From Campylobacter sp. CN_NE2 (GTDB lineage Bacteria; Campylobacterota; Campylobacteria; Campylobacterales; Campylobacteraceae): a stretch of 64,000 bases of DNA. The notes beneath the pieces are model-generated. The model saw only the letters and a program-made list of their open reading frames with translations, was not told where the DNA came from and did no database searches. Below are positions 16,602 through 25,746 of this stretch, piece after piece (position 1 is the first letter of the stretch; the number at the start of each line of letters is the position of its first letter). The DNA lies in the NCBI RefSeq assembly GCF_027797465.1, contig NZ_CP115608.1, positions 372,001 to 436,000 on the forward strand, read 5' to 3'. Made by a program: the position numbers and the translations under genes.

Positions 16602-19600
16602 ATGAAATCTTCACTCAAATTTAGCGTTGTAGCGGCAGCTACGCTTATGGCGGTTGCTCCGAATTTGGCACTTGCGGACTATGACATTTCGTGGGAGGGC
16701 GGCAAGGCTGTGTATTCCACCGACGGCGGTGTGACTAAAAACGAGATTACAAAAAGGTTTGGCGATAACGAGCTAACAAGCTCAAACGCAAACACCGTAA
16801 ATGTCGATTTAGGCACAAATTCGTTTAACGACTATATCTTTGGCGGGTATCAGTTAGCCACAGGTTCGCCGGAGACTGCAAATACTAACGCAGTTACTCT
16901 AAACAATGGCACGGCAAAAGGTATCATAGGCGGACTTAGTGCAGGTGTCGAAAACGCTTTGTGTGTAGTATTTGGCAACTGCGTATATCTAGGCACTGCA
17001 AATCAAAACACCGTAACCATCAACGGCGGCACGACAGATTACGCTATCGGCGGTATCGGTTTAGAAAGTGCCGATGTAAATTCTGTAATTATCCTTGACG
17101 GCACTATAAATAACGATGTTGTAGGCGGTATGACGGCAGTTAGCGGAGCAGGGAGTGCCACAGGAAATAGCGTATATTTCTACGGCGGAGAAGTTAAGGG
17201 CGACATTTACGGCGGAGTGGGCGTTAGCGTAGATACTGCTGCGATAACTTCTATGGTAAGTAACGGCTTTGACCCAAGTACTCTTACTTTTGTAAAAGTC
17301 GCAGGTAGCGGACAAGATTTTAGCTCAAAAAATATGCTATTTTTAGGCGACAGTTCTACTGCGTTAGCTATGAATAAAGCAAAAGCAAAAAATATCTATA
17401 ATTTTCCTAGCATAATGTTTTATTTAGGCGGAGATATAGCCCAAGACGATGTAGCTCTTACTTTAACGGACACAGGCGAGACAGATTTAAGTGCTTCGTC
17501 CGTAGCTGTCGATTTTGCTAGTGCTACAAATTTAAGCTCAAACTACCCTATACACCTTATTAAAACCGCAGGAACGCTAACTACTCCGCTTAGTGGCAAT
17601 GTTTATGGTGCCACAAATGTCAGCATAGCAGGTTTAATAAATTTAACAGGTAACATAGCCGTAAGCAGTGATAAAAAATATTTAAATTTAAACTTCACAG
17701 GCGACCCTGCGACATCGACTGCGACTTGGAAATCTAAGGATAAAATCTTTAATATCACAGCTAGTGATAAATTCACTCGCACGATGACAGACGGCACAAA
17801 TACAAAAGATGAAATATTTACTATCACAGATAGTTTTGATATTGGCGAACTAAAAACTATCGCAAACGCTACTTCTAGCGACGGCACAGGGGGAACTTTT
17901 GCTAACTCATTTAGCGGAAATACCGTAAATATCGATTTCGTAGGTGCAAATCCATCTAGTATTGCTATCTTTGGCGGTGGAGATTATGACATCAATGAAG
18001 ATGTTAGCGGTAATACGGTAAATCTTAACAAAGGAGTTGTTTTTTGGATAAACGGTGGTACTAGCGGTTATGGCGAAGTAAGCGGTAATAAAGTCTTTAT
18101 AAACGGCGGAGAGATAGAAGATGTTTATGGCGGTTGGACTAGCCAAACAGGAAAAGTCAGCGGTAATGAAATCATCATAGACGGTGGCACAGTAACAGGT
18201 AATATCATTGCCGGAGGTAGCCGTGGTGGCGAAGTAAGTGACAACACCGTAACACTTCTAGGCGGAGATACATCAGGGGATATATTTGGCTTTACTGATA
18301 ATGCCTCATCTGCAAGTCAAAATAACACCCTAAACATAGGTAGCTCTACTGCTCCGTTAGCAAATATGAATACGCTAAAAGCTAACAATATCTATCGTTT
18401 TGATAATTTAAATTTCTATTTGCCAAGCACTGCTTCTAATGGACAAGTTGCTCTAAGCTTAACAGGCACAGGCACAACCGACCTAACAAACACAGCCATA
18501 AAAGTTAATGGCACAGACGACGGATATAAAGCTTACATTACAGGTAACACAGGAGATAAATACTATCTACTAAAAAACACAGGCACAGGAACTATAAATG
18601 TAAATGACGCTTGGTTAAAAAGCACTCAAAGCGTTACGGGAAATACCTTTAATGTAACTTCAAAAACTGAATACAATGTCGCCAAAGGCGGAATTTTCCA
18701 AAGTGCCGATAAAAGCGACTTATATATTACAGACACGGCAAATTCGGTCGAAACTATCACAGGCGACACCTTCGGCGATGACGAAGCAGGAACCAATAAA
18801 GACGGCATAACTATAAATTTAGCAGACGCTTCTTATAGTAATCTAAAAATAAATTTATCTCCGTCTAGACAAGCTACGATAAATTTTAATAATGCTAAAA
18901 ATGTCGGAAATGTAGTGGCTTTAAATAGTGATATAAATATAAATTCTTCGTCATTTACAGGAGAATTAGTGCATGGCAAGAGCCTAAATTTATTAGGCAC
19001 AGGGACGATAACCGCTACCGGTAGTTTTTATGCTACAAATGATATAACGGCAAATGCATTTTTATCGATAATAGGCGGTTTAAACTCAGCCCAAGGCAAT
19101 ATCAACTTCTCAGACGCCGGGGCTTATATCGGTGGAACGGTAGCTACAACTAAGGCTATAAATTTCGGCGATAGTAAAAACGCTATGAGATTAGGTTCGA
19201 TTATAGTAGGCGATATAATAGCAGAAGAGCTAAATTTCTATTTGCCAAGCGATGTTTCTAACGGAAATGTTGCTCTAAGTCTGCAAAATACCGGCACGAA
19301 AAACCTAGTAGGCACAAAAGTAAATGCTTATCTAAGTGGCGCCACAGGCTTAACAAGCAAAGATGATAAAATTCATCTAATCCAAACAAAAGGTTCTCTA
19401 ACAGGCTTTGATGAAGCCAACGGCAATGCAACTTTAACTAATGTAAATATCGCAGGTCTTATCAATGTAACAGGTAAAATCGCCGTTGATAGCACGGCTC
19501 AATACTTAGACCTATCATTTAGCGGCGACCCTGTGAAGTGGTCATCTAAGGATAAAATCTTTAATATCACAGCACCTGATAAATACAAACGCACTATGAC

Positions 19601-22600
19601 AGACGGCACAAATACAAAAGATGAAATATTTACTATCTCAAATGCTTTTGATAGCGAAGAACTAAAAACTATCACAAACGCTACTGATAGCGACGGCACA
19701 GGGGGAACTTTTGTTGACTCATTTAGCGGAAATACCGTAAATGTAAATTTAGGTGCAAATTCGTTTGATTACAGCATCTTTGGCGGTTATACTACTGCTG
19801 GTGAAAATGTTAGCGGTAATAAAGTCGTTATGAATAGCGGAGAAGTAAAAGAAATTTATGGTGGCTTATCTATGAGTGGAAAGGCTATCGGTAATGAAGT
19901 CATTATAAACGGCGGTACCGTAACAAATGCTATTTATGCAGGTTATACACCAGCTGGTACTAACAATGTAAGCGACAGCACCGTAACACTTCTAGGCGGA
20001 GATACATCGGCAGCTGAAATACACGGCGCTTTTAATGGCACATTTACGATAAATAAAAACAACACCCTAAACATAGGCACTAGCACAACAAAGGCAAAAA
20101 ATCTTAAAGCTAAAAATATCAAAAATTTCGATAACTTAAACTTCTACTCAGATTTAAATGCCAACGAAGTTGCGCTAAATTTAACAACCACAGGCACAAC
20201 CGACCTAACAAAAACAACCATAACCGTAGATAACCTTAGCTCATACCTTGACGGCACGGGAAATAAATACTATTTGCTAAAAAACACAGGCACAGGAACT
20301 ATAAATGTAAATGATACTTGGCTAAAAAGCACACAAAGCTTCGGCAATGTCTTTAATGTAATTGGAAGCACCCAGTATAGTGTCGCCAAAGGCGGAATTT
20401 TCCAAAGTAGCGACAAAAAAGACCTATATATTACAGACACGGCAAATTCGGTCGAAACTATCACAGGCGATACTTTCGGCGATGACGAAGCAGGAATAAG
20501 AGACGGCATAACTGTAAATTTAGCAGATAGCGCCTATGCTAAACTTAACATAAATATCGCAAATTCTGCAACCATAAATCTAACAAACGCTCATAATGTC
20601 GGAAGCGTGATAAGTAGTGGTTCAACCCTAGACATAAAAGACGGTTCGACATTTGATACGGGAGCTAGTATAGATGTAAAAACCGCAAATTTCGGCGATA
20701 GTAGCAATGCTATGGTAATGGACATTTATGATATTTCTGCTTTAAAAGCAAAAGAGCTAAATTTCTATTTGCCAAGCAATGTCGCCAACGATGAAACTGC
20801 CTTGAAAGTCGCAAATTCTGTTGATTTGAGTGGCACAAAAGTAAGTGCCTATCTAAGCAACGCCACAGGCATAACAAGCAAAGATGATAAAATTCATCTT
20901 ATCCAAACAGCCGGAAGCATAACAGGCTTTGCAGAAGCCAACGGCAATGCAAATTTGACAAATGTAAATATCGCAGGTCTTATCAATGTAACAGGCAAAA
21001 TCGCCGTTGATAGCACCGGCAAAAATTTAGACCTATCATTTAGCGGCGACCCTGCCATCAAGTGGAGCTCTAAGGATAAAATCTTTAATATCACAGCTAG
21101 TGATAAATTCACTCGCACTATGGTAGATGATAAAGGCAACGAAAAAGAGCAAGAATTTGGTATCACGAGCGACTTTGATAGTGAAGAACTAGTAACTATC
21201 ACAGACGCTACTTCTAGCAATGGCGCAAACGGAACTACTGCCGTATCAGATAGCGGAAATACCGTAAATATAGGTTCAAATTTCAATAATAATATATATG
21301 CAGGTATGACTTCATCAAATACCGTAAATTTCAGTAGCGGAGCTGTAAGCGGAACCATATCAGGCGGCATGTTGCCTCAATACAACACCCTAAACATAGG
21401 CACTAGCACACAAACCGTAGCTATGGATAAACTAAAAGCTGAAAATATAGTAAATTTTGAAAATTTAAATTTCTATTTAGATAGTTCGCTAAATGACGGG
21501 CAAACAGCTTTAACTCTTACAGGCACAGCCAATACTAACCTAGCAAATACAACCATAAAAGTTAATGGTTCGGCTGACGGTTATAAAGCTTACATTGACG
21601 GCACGGGAAATAAATACTATCTACTAAAAAGTGGCGGCGAAATAAGCGTAAATGACGCTTGGCTTTTAGCCACTCAAAGCTTCGGCAATGTCTTTAATGT
21701 AATTGGAAGCACCCAGTATAATGTCGCCAAAAGCGGAATTTTCCAAAGTAGCGACAAAAAAGACCTATATATTACAGACACGGCAAATTCGGTCGAAACT
21801 ATCACAGGCGATACTTTCGGCGATGACGAAGCAGGTGTGGTTGATGGCATAACCATAAATTTAACAAATGGTGCTGACTATCAGGATTTAGCAATAAACC
21901 TAACTGAGCAAACTATAATCAATCTTGCTAATGCTAAAAATGTAGGAGAGATAAATGCCGCAAGTAGTGATGTAAGTATAGCTAACTCTACGCTAAATGG
22001 TAGCACAAGTGCTAATAGTTTGAATTTATCAGGTGATATTAATGCTAACTACTATATCGTAGCCGATAATGATATAGTGTTAAATCCAAATACAAATTTA
22101 ACAATAAATGATGATTTAAAATCATATTTTGGAGATATTCATTTCTCAAATGCAAAAGCAAATATCAGCGGAGATATATGGGCAGATAATGTTGTAAATT
22201 TTGGTGATAGCTCAAATGCTATGAGCTTAGGTTCAATCACAGCAAATGATATATCCGCACAAGAGATAAATTTCTACTTGCCAAGCTCTGCTTCTAACGG
22301 ACAAGTTGCTCTAAGCTTAACAGGCACAGGCACAACCGACCTAACAAACACAAAAGTAAATGCCTACCTAAGCAACGCCACAGGCATAACAAGCAAAGAT
22401 GATAAAATTCATCTAATCCAAACAGCTGGAAGCATAACGGGCTTTACAGAAGCAAACGGCAAAGCACATTTGACAAATGTAAATATCGCAGGTCTTATCA
22501 ATATAACAGGTAAAATCGCCCTTGATAGCACGGCTAAGAATTTAGACATATCATTTGACGGCGACCCTGATACTGGTGGTTCAGGTTCTGGTGGTGGTTC

Positions 22601-23888
22601 AGGCACTGGTGGTTCAGGCACTGGTGGTTCAGGCACTGGTGGTTCAGGCACTGGTGGTTCAGGCACTGGTGGTAGTGGAACAGGTACAGGTGGTTCAGGC
22701 ACTGGCGGTTCAGGCACTGGTGGTTCTGGCACTGGTGGTTCTGGCACTGGTGGTTCAGGTACTGGTGGTTCAGGCACTGGTGGTTCAGGCACTGGTGGTT
22801 CAGGCACTGGTGGTTCAGGCACTGGTGGTTCAGGCACTGGTGGTAGTGGAACAGGTACAGGTGGTTCAGGCACTGGCGGTTCAGGCACTGGCGGTGGTAG
22901 CGGTATAGGCAATATCACTGCAAACAATGCCGGTGCAAAAACACTACTAGAAACTAAACTATCTCAAAGCACAGCGGTAAATGAAGGAGCAAATTTACTT
23001 GTATCAAATTTAGGAAATATTGCAAATTCGGCAAATAATGCAAATTCAGCTTTATCTGCAAATGGTGCAAATTCTACAAATTCAAATTTAGATTTAGGAA
23101 AAGCAGTAACATTTGCTTTTGTAAGCGGATACGATAAAGAAGACACAACAGGCTCCCACATAGATATAAAAGGTTTTAATGCAAATGCAGGTGTCGCAGG
23201 AAATGATTATTTTAATAGCGGAAACCTAACAACAGGTCTATTTGTAGAATACGGCAAAGGAGAATATGATAGCTTCTTAGATGACGGCACAACAGGAAGC
23301 GGTAAAACTGAATTTATAGGCGGTGGAGCATTTGCTAGATTTACCACTTTAAATAACTTCTACACAGAAATAAGCGGTAGAGTAGGAAAAGCAAAAACAA
23401 GCTATGAAACAACAGCTGCTTATAAAGAATTTGATATAAGCAATACCTACTATGGAGCCCACTTAGGACTAGGCAAGATATTTAATCTAACAAACTCAAA
23501 TGAGTTAGATATTTTTGCAAGGGGTATTTGGGCTAAAACAGCAGGTAATGATATAGTTCTAAACGGAATTCAAACTCACTTTGATAGTGTAACTTCTCTT
23601 AGAACACAAGTTGGTTTTAAAGATAATATCAAATTCAGTGATACAAGCAAACTTTATGTAGGGGCTTCGTATCAATATGAATTTGACGGAGAATCAAAAG
23701 GAACTCTAAGCTTACCAACCTTTGGAAGTGCTGACATTGCAAGTCCTAAACTAAAAGGCTCAACTGGTATCGGAGAAATAGGCTATGTCTATGAAAATAG
23801 CTCTATCAAATTCGAAGCTGGTGCAAAAGGTTATGTCGGAAAAGAAAAGGGATATAGCGGAAATCTTGGAGTAACATTTAAATTTTAA
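16602..23888 (+). CDS. Giant autotransporter AT1 (type Va secretion, beta-barrel C-terminus)
   Basis: A predicted surface protein of 2428 residues. The signal peptide is residues 1-25 (LMAVAPNLALA, cleavage before DYDISW). The passenger (about 26-1990) is built of short beta repeats of the pattern GNxVxIxGGxVxxxIYGG and about 3.5 large modules with the phrases SKDKIFNITA, KYYLLK, KKDLYITDTANSVETITGD, LNFYLPS and TSKDDKIHLIQT. A Gly/Ser/Thr linker (about 1992-2102) follows, then a ~260-residue autotransporter barrel ending in Phe (VTFKF), the usual outer-membrane insertion signal. The frame is open from a TTG at 16494, but the ATG at 16602 has AAAGGA 7 nt upstream and begins a proper signal peptide. 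A two-codon ORF (ATG ATA TGA, 16597-16605) overlaps the start. Function unknown; adhesion or surface masking is inference from the family. Confidence 0.93.
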   Translation: MKSSLKFSVVAAATLMAVAPNLALADYDISWEGGKAVYSTDGGVTKNEITKRFGDNELTSSNANTVNVDLGTNSFNDYIFGGYQLATGSPETANTNAVTLNNGTAKGIIGGLSAGVENALCVVFGNCVYLGTANQNTVTINGGTTDYAIGGIGLESADVNSVIILDGTINNDVVGGMTAVSGAGSATGNSVYFYGGEVKGDIYGGVGVSVDTAAITSMVSNGFDPSTLTFVKVAGSGQDFSSKNMLFLGDSSTALAMNKAKAKNIYNFPSIMFYLGGDIAQDDVALTLTDTGETDLSASSVAVDFASATNLSSNYPIHLIKTAGTLTTPLSGNVYGATNVSIAGLINLTGNIAVSSDKKYLNLNFTGDPATSTATWKSKDKIFNITASDKFTRTMTDGTNTKDEIFTITDSFDIGELKTIANATSSDGTGGTFANSFSGNTVNIDFVGANPSSIAIFGGGDYDINEDVSGNTVNLNKGVVFWINGGTSGYGEVSGNKVFINGGEIEDVYGGWTSQTGKVSGNEIIIDGGTVTGNIIAGGSRGGEVSDNTVTLLGGDTSGDIFGFTDNASSASQNNTLNIGSSTAPLANMNTLKANNIYRFDNLNFYLPSTASNGQVALSLTGTGTTDLTNTAIKVNGTDDGYKAYITGNTGDKYYLLKNTGTGTINVNDAWLKSTQSVTGNTFNVTSKTEYNVAKGGIFQSADKSDLYITDTANSVETITGDTFGDDEAGTNKDGITINLADASYSNLKINLSPSRQATINFNNAKNVGNVVALNSDININSSSFTGELVHGKSLNLLGTGTITATGSFYATNDITANAFLSIIGGLNSAQGNINFSDAGAYIGGTVATTKAINFGDSKNAMRLGSIIVGDIIAEELNFYLPSDVSNGNVALSLQNTGTKNLVGTKVNAYLSGATGLTSKDDKIHLIQTKGSLTGFDEANGNATLTNVNIAGLINVTGKIAVDSTAQYLDLSFSGDPVKWSSKDKIFNITAPDKYKRTMTDGTNTKDEIFTISNAFDSEELKTITNATDSDGTGGTFVDSFSGNTVNVNLGANSFDYSIFGGYTTAGENVSGNKVVMNSGEVKEIYGGLSMSGKAIGNEVIINGGTVTNAIYAGYTPAGTNNVSDSTVTLLGGDTSAAEIHGAFNGTFTINKNNTLNIGTSTTKAKNLKAKNIKNFDNLNFYSDLNANEVALNLTTTGTTDLTKTTITVDNLSSYLDGTGNKYYLLKNTGTGTINVNDTWLKSTQSFGNVFNVIGSTQYSVAKGGIFQSSDKKDLYITDTANSVETITGDTFGDDEAGIRDGITVNLADSAYAKLNINIANSATINLTNAHNVGSVISSGSTLDIKDGSTFDTGASIDVKTANFGDSSNAMVMDIYDISALKAKELNFYLPSNVANDETALKVANSVDLSGTKVSAYLSNATGITSKDDKIHLIQTAGSITGFAEANGNANLTNVNIAGLINVTGKIAVDSTGKNLDLSFSGDPAIKWSSKDKIFNITASDKFTRTMVDDKGNEKEQEFGITSDFDSEELVTITDATSSNGANGTTAVSDSGNTVNIGSNFNNNIYAGMTSSNTVNFSSGAVSGTISGGMLPQYNTLNIGTSTQTVAMDKLKAENIVNFENLNFYLDSSLNDGQTALTLTGTANTNLANTTIKVNGSADGYKAYIDGTGNKYYLLKSGGEISVNDAWLLATQSFGNVFNVIGSTQYNVAKSGIFQSSDKKDLYITDTANSVETITGDTFGDDEAGVVDGITINLTNGADYQDLAINLTEQTIINLANAKNVGEINAASSDVSIANSTLNGSTSANSLNLSGDINANYYIVADNDIVLNPNTNLTINDDLKSYFGDIHFSNAKANISGDIWADNVVNFGDSSNAMSLGSITANDISAQEINFYLPSSASNGQVALSLTGTGTTDLTNTKVNAYLSNATGITSKDDKIHLIQTAGSITGFTEANGKAHLTNVNIAGLINITGKIALDSTAKNLDISFDGDPDTGGSGSGGGSGTGGSGTGGSGTGGSGTGGSGTGGSGTGTGGSGTGGSGTGGSGTGGSGTGGSGTGGSGTGGSGTGGSGTGGSGTGGSGTGGSGTGTGGSGTGGSGTGGGSGIGNITANNAGAKTLLETKLSQSTAVNEGANLLVSNLGNIANSANNANSALSANGANSTNSNLDLGKAVTFAFVSGYDKEDTTGSHIDIKGFNANAGVAGNDYFNSGNLTTGLFVEYGKGEYDSFLDDGTTGSGKTEFIGGGAFARFTTLNNFYTEISGRVGKAKTSYETTAAYKEFDISNTYYGAHLGLGKIFNLTNSNELDIFARGIWAKTAGNDIVLNGIQTHFDSVTSLRTQVGFKDNIKFSDTSKLYVGASYQYEFDGESKGTLSLPTFGSADIASPKLKGSTGIGEIGYVYENSSIKFEAGAKGYVGKEKGYSGNLGVTFKF
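17727..22569 (+). repeat. Three large passenger modules in AT1
   Basis: Three tandem modules start at the Trp codon of the W-x-SKDKIFNITA motif: 17727-19538 (1812 bp), 19539-21062 (1524 bp) and 21063-22569 (1507 bp). A partial module lies before the first. Each runs from SKDKIFNITA through YGG beta repeats, KYYLLK, KKDLYITDTANSVETITGD and LNFYLPS to TSKDDKIHLIQT and the LSFSGDP-type end. Units are clearly related but diverged, unlike the AT2 array. Confidence 0.8.
22575..22910 (+). repeat. 15 bp minisatellite encoding GGSGT repeats in AT1
   Basis: About 19 copies of a 15 bp unit of type GGTGGTTCAGGCACT (Gly-Gly-Ser-Gly-Thr), with variants (TCT for TCA, GGC for GGT) and two GGTAGTGGAACA + GGTACA interruptions. 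A block of about four units around the interruption occurs twice, near 22655-22720 and 22830-22895. The unit is a multiple of three, so copy changes keep the frame. GC content is far above the surroundings. Confidence 0.9.
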
Positions 23889-23920
23889 TTATTTGTAATA
23901 AAATTTAACTCTTAAATTCA

Positions 23921-23957
23921 GGGAAATTTGGCAGAAGTTGTCAAATTTCCCTTTTTT
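23921..23957 (+). terminator. Intrinsic terminator of AT1
   Basis: GGGAAATTTG (23921-23930) pairs with CAAATTTCCC (23942-23951), an 11 nt loop between them and TTTTTT directly after. It begins 33 nt beyond the AT1 stop codon. Confidence 0.88.
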
Positions 23958-24014
23958 ATTTTTATGAAATTTTTTTTTGGTATTCTAATAAAAGTTCAAA
24001 ATGATAAAAAAATT

Positions 24015-24392
24015 TGTCATTGAGAAAAAATACGCAGTAAAGTAATCTAAAATTTGTCATTGCAAGAAAACGAACAAAACAATCGTCAATAATTAAATAA
24101 ATTTGCATTGTCATTGCGAGAATTTGCCGTTAGGCAAATTAGTGGCAATCGCCAATGGTTAAATTTAGAATTTGATTTTTTGGAAAATTTATAAAATTTG
24201 GTTACTCTTTTTGAATTTTTTAAATTTGCAAATTCGCATTTTGGTTATTTTAGCTTTGGTGATTGCTTCGAATTTACTTCGTAAATTCTCGCAATGACAA
24301 TGGATAAAAATCGTTCTCGCTCAGTTTGCAAGGACAATAAAGAAAAAATTTTCTCTATATGTCATTGCGAACAAGCAAAGAAAAACAATCTA
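24015..24392. repeat. Cluster of REP-like TGTCATTGCGA elements
   Basis: Six related short elements with the pattern TGTCATTGCGAG, 10-25 nt, then CAATC: direct copies at about 24015-24050, 24055-24086, 24108-24153 and 24359-24392, and inverted copies at about 24256-24302 and 24307-24337. The copies at 24108 and 24256 face each other as a long imperfect inverted repeat and each has its own inner palindrome (e.g. TTTGCCGTTAGGCAAA). They look like non-coding REP/MITE-type dispersed repeats. No transposase is nearby. Confidence 0.75.
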
Positions 24393-24405
24393 AAAATTTG
24401 CAAAT

Positions 24406-24942
24406 TTATTTTCTATTTTTAAGATAAGCAAAAATATACTCAAACCCTGAATATAGCGTTAAGATGACGGCTATCCAAAGTAAAAGCTCTCCGCCTTTCC
24501 ACTGCATGGTTAAAAAGCCGATTGCTATCATCTGAAAAACGGTTTTTACCTTTCCTGCCATGGACGCTGAAACACTGATATTTTCGCTAACCATAACCGT
24601 GCGAAATCCTGTGATAAAAAATTCACGGATCAAAATAAGATAAACAGCCCAGACATTTGCACGGTCAATGAGAGCAAGTCCCAAAAAACCCGCAAGTGTA
24701 AGCATTTTATCGGCTAGTGGATCGATGATCGAGCCTAGTTTTGTGATTTGATTCCATTTTCTAGCGATATATCCGTCAAAAAAGTCCGTTACCGAAGCGA
24801 TGACAAAAACAAGTGCGGCAAAGTAGTTTAGCCAACTTGTATGGACACTCGTGTCGTTGTTTCCTGCTAAAATCAGAAAATACAAAAACAAAGGCGCAAG
24901 TAAAACACGAAAACTAGCTAAGATATTTGGTAAATTCCACAT
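24406..24942 (-). CDS. pgsA: CDP-diacylglycerol--glycerol-3-phosphate phosphatidyltransferase
   Basis: A 178-residue inner-membrane enzyme that makes phosphatidylglycerol-phosphate, the first committed step to phosphatidylglycerol. The full CDP-alcohol phosphotransferase signature DGx2ARx8Gx3Dx3D is present in DGYIARKWNQITKLGSIID plus PLADK (about residues 64-88). About five hydrophobic segments surround it and the N-terminus MWNLPNILASFRVL is typical of PgsA. It is the last gene of a long minus-strand operon, 15 nt after the SDR gene. Confidence 0.95.
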   Translation of the reverse strand: MWNLPNILASFRVLLAPLFLYFLILAGNNDTSVHTSWLNYFAALVFVIASVTDFFDGYIARKWNQITKLGSIIDPLADKMLTLAGFLGLALIDRANVWAVYLILIREFFITGFRTVMVSENISVSASMAGKVKTVFQMIAIGFLTMQWKGGELLLWIAVILTLYSGFEYIFAYLKNRK

Positions 24943-24957
24943 TTGCTTTTCCGAATT

Positions 24958-25746
24958 TTATTTAAAAGTCGTTCCGCCATCGACGATAAATGTATGACCT
25001 GTTACCCAACTAGCCTTGCTCGAACAAAGGAACAAACACGCACCTGCTAGGTCTGTTGGCTGACCCATGCGGTTAAGAGGTGATAATTTTGCCGTCATAT
25101 CGCGAACTTCTTCGTAGTTTGTAAATGCTCTTAAAGCGTCAGTTTCGATAGGTCCGCCGCTTACGACATTTACGCGAATATTTTTCTCTCCAAGCTCAGT
25201 CGCGGCGTATCTTGCCATGGCTTCGACTGCTGCTTTTGCCGTGCCGTGACCTGAGTAGTTTTCTATATAGACTAAATTTCCTGTTGAGCTTAGACTTATT
25301 ATGCTACCGCCGCCAACTAGCTCCATGCGTTTAGCTGCTTCTTGTGCGCCCACGACAAAGGCATTTACGGTTGCAGTAAAGATATTATTTATACCACGCG
25401 GTTTTAAACGCATAAATTTAGTATATCCACCGGCTACTGCGCGACCTGAGATAATAGCATTTGAGATGAAAAAATCAATCCTATCGAAATCTTTGTCGAT
25501 TTCTAAAAATAGCTCTTTGTAGGTTTCAGGCTCTAAAATATTTAACGGATATGCTTTTGCTTTTATGCCAAATTCTTTTTCAAGCTCAATAGCTTGTTCG
25601 TTGGCTAAATCTGCATTTGAATTGTATGTAAAAGCGATATTTACGCCACATTTGGCAAATTCTAAAACTATCGCTCGACCAATGCCACGCGTTCCGCCAC
25701 TGATAACTAATGTTTTTCCTTTAAATTCGTTCATAAACTCTTTCAT
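24958..25746 (-). CDS. SDR-family enoyl-ACP reductase-like protein (FabL/FabI type)
   Basis: A 262-residue short-chain dehydrogenase/reductase. The cofactor loop is SGGTRGIGRAI near residue 20. The active-site spacing is Tyr-x6-Lys (NYSGHGTAKAA), as in enoyl-ACP reductases FabI and FabL, not the Tyr-x3-Lys of ordinary SDRs. The region after it (RVNVVSGGPIETDALRAF) and the end (GHTFIVDGGTTF) resemble Bacillus FabL closely by eye. It therefore probably reduces enoyl-ACP in fatty-acid elongation, but other SDR substrates cannot be excluded. The start codon shares a base with the dapA stop (TAATG). Placement between dapA and pgsA puts it among lipid and envelope genes. Confidence 0.78.
   Translation of the reverse strand: MKEFMNEFKGKTLVISGGTRGIGRAIVLEFAKCGVNIAFTYNSNADLANEQAIELEKEFGIKAKAYPLNILEPETYKELFLEIDKDFDRIDFFISNAIISGRAVAGGYTKFMRLKPRGINNIFTATVNAFVVGAQEAAKRMELVGGGSIISLSSTGNLVYIENYSGHGTAKAAVEAMARYAATELGEKNIRVNVVSGGPIETDALRAFTNYEEVRDMTAKLSPLNRMGQPTDLAGACLFLCSSKASWVTGHTFIVDGGTTFK

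Larger units (their letters stand above)
23889..24405. other. Intergenic region AT1 / pgsA with terminator and REP-like repeats
   Basis: This 517 nt stretch has no gene. It holds the AT1 terminator (23921-23957), six copies of a REP-like short repeat (24015-24392) and otherwise AT-rich sequence without recognisable signals. Confidence 0.7.

Noticed and set aside
22409-22927. Antisense proline-rich frame (PEPPVP repeats) and a plus-strand shifted frame of Val/Gln repeats across the minisatellite
   Set aside because: These frames are open only because a 15 bp repeat has no stop in any frame; no start signals.
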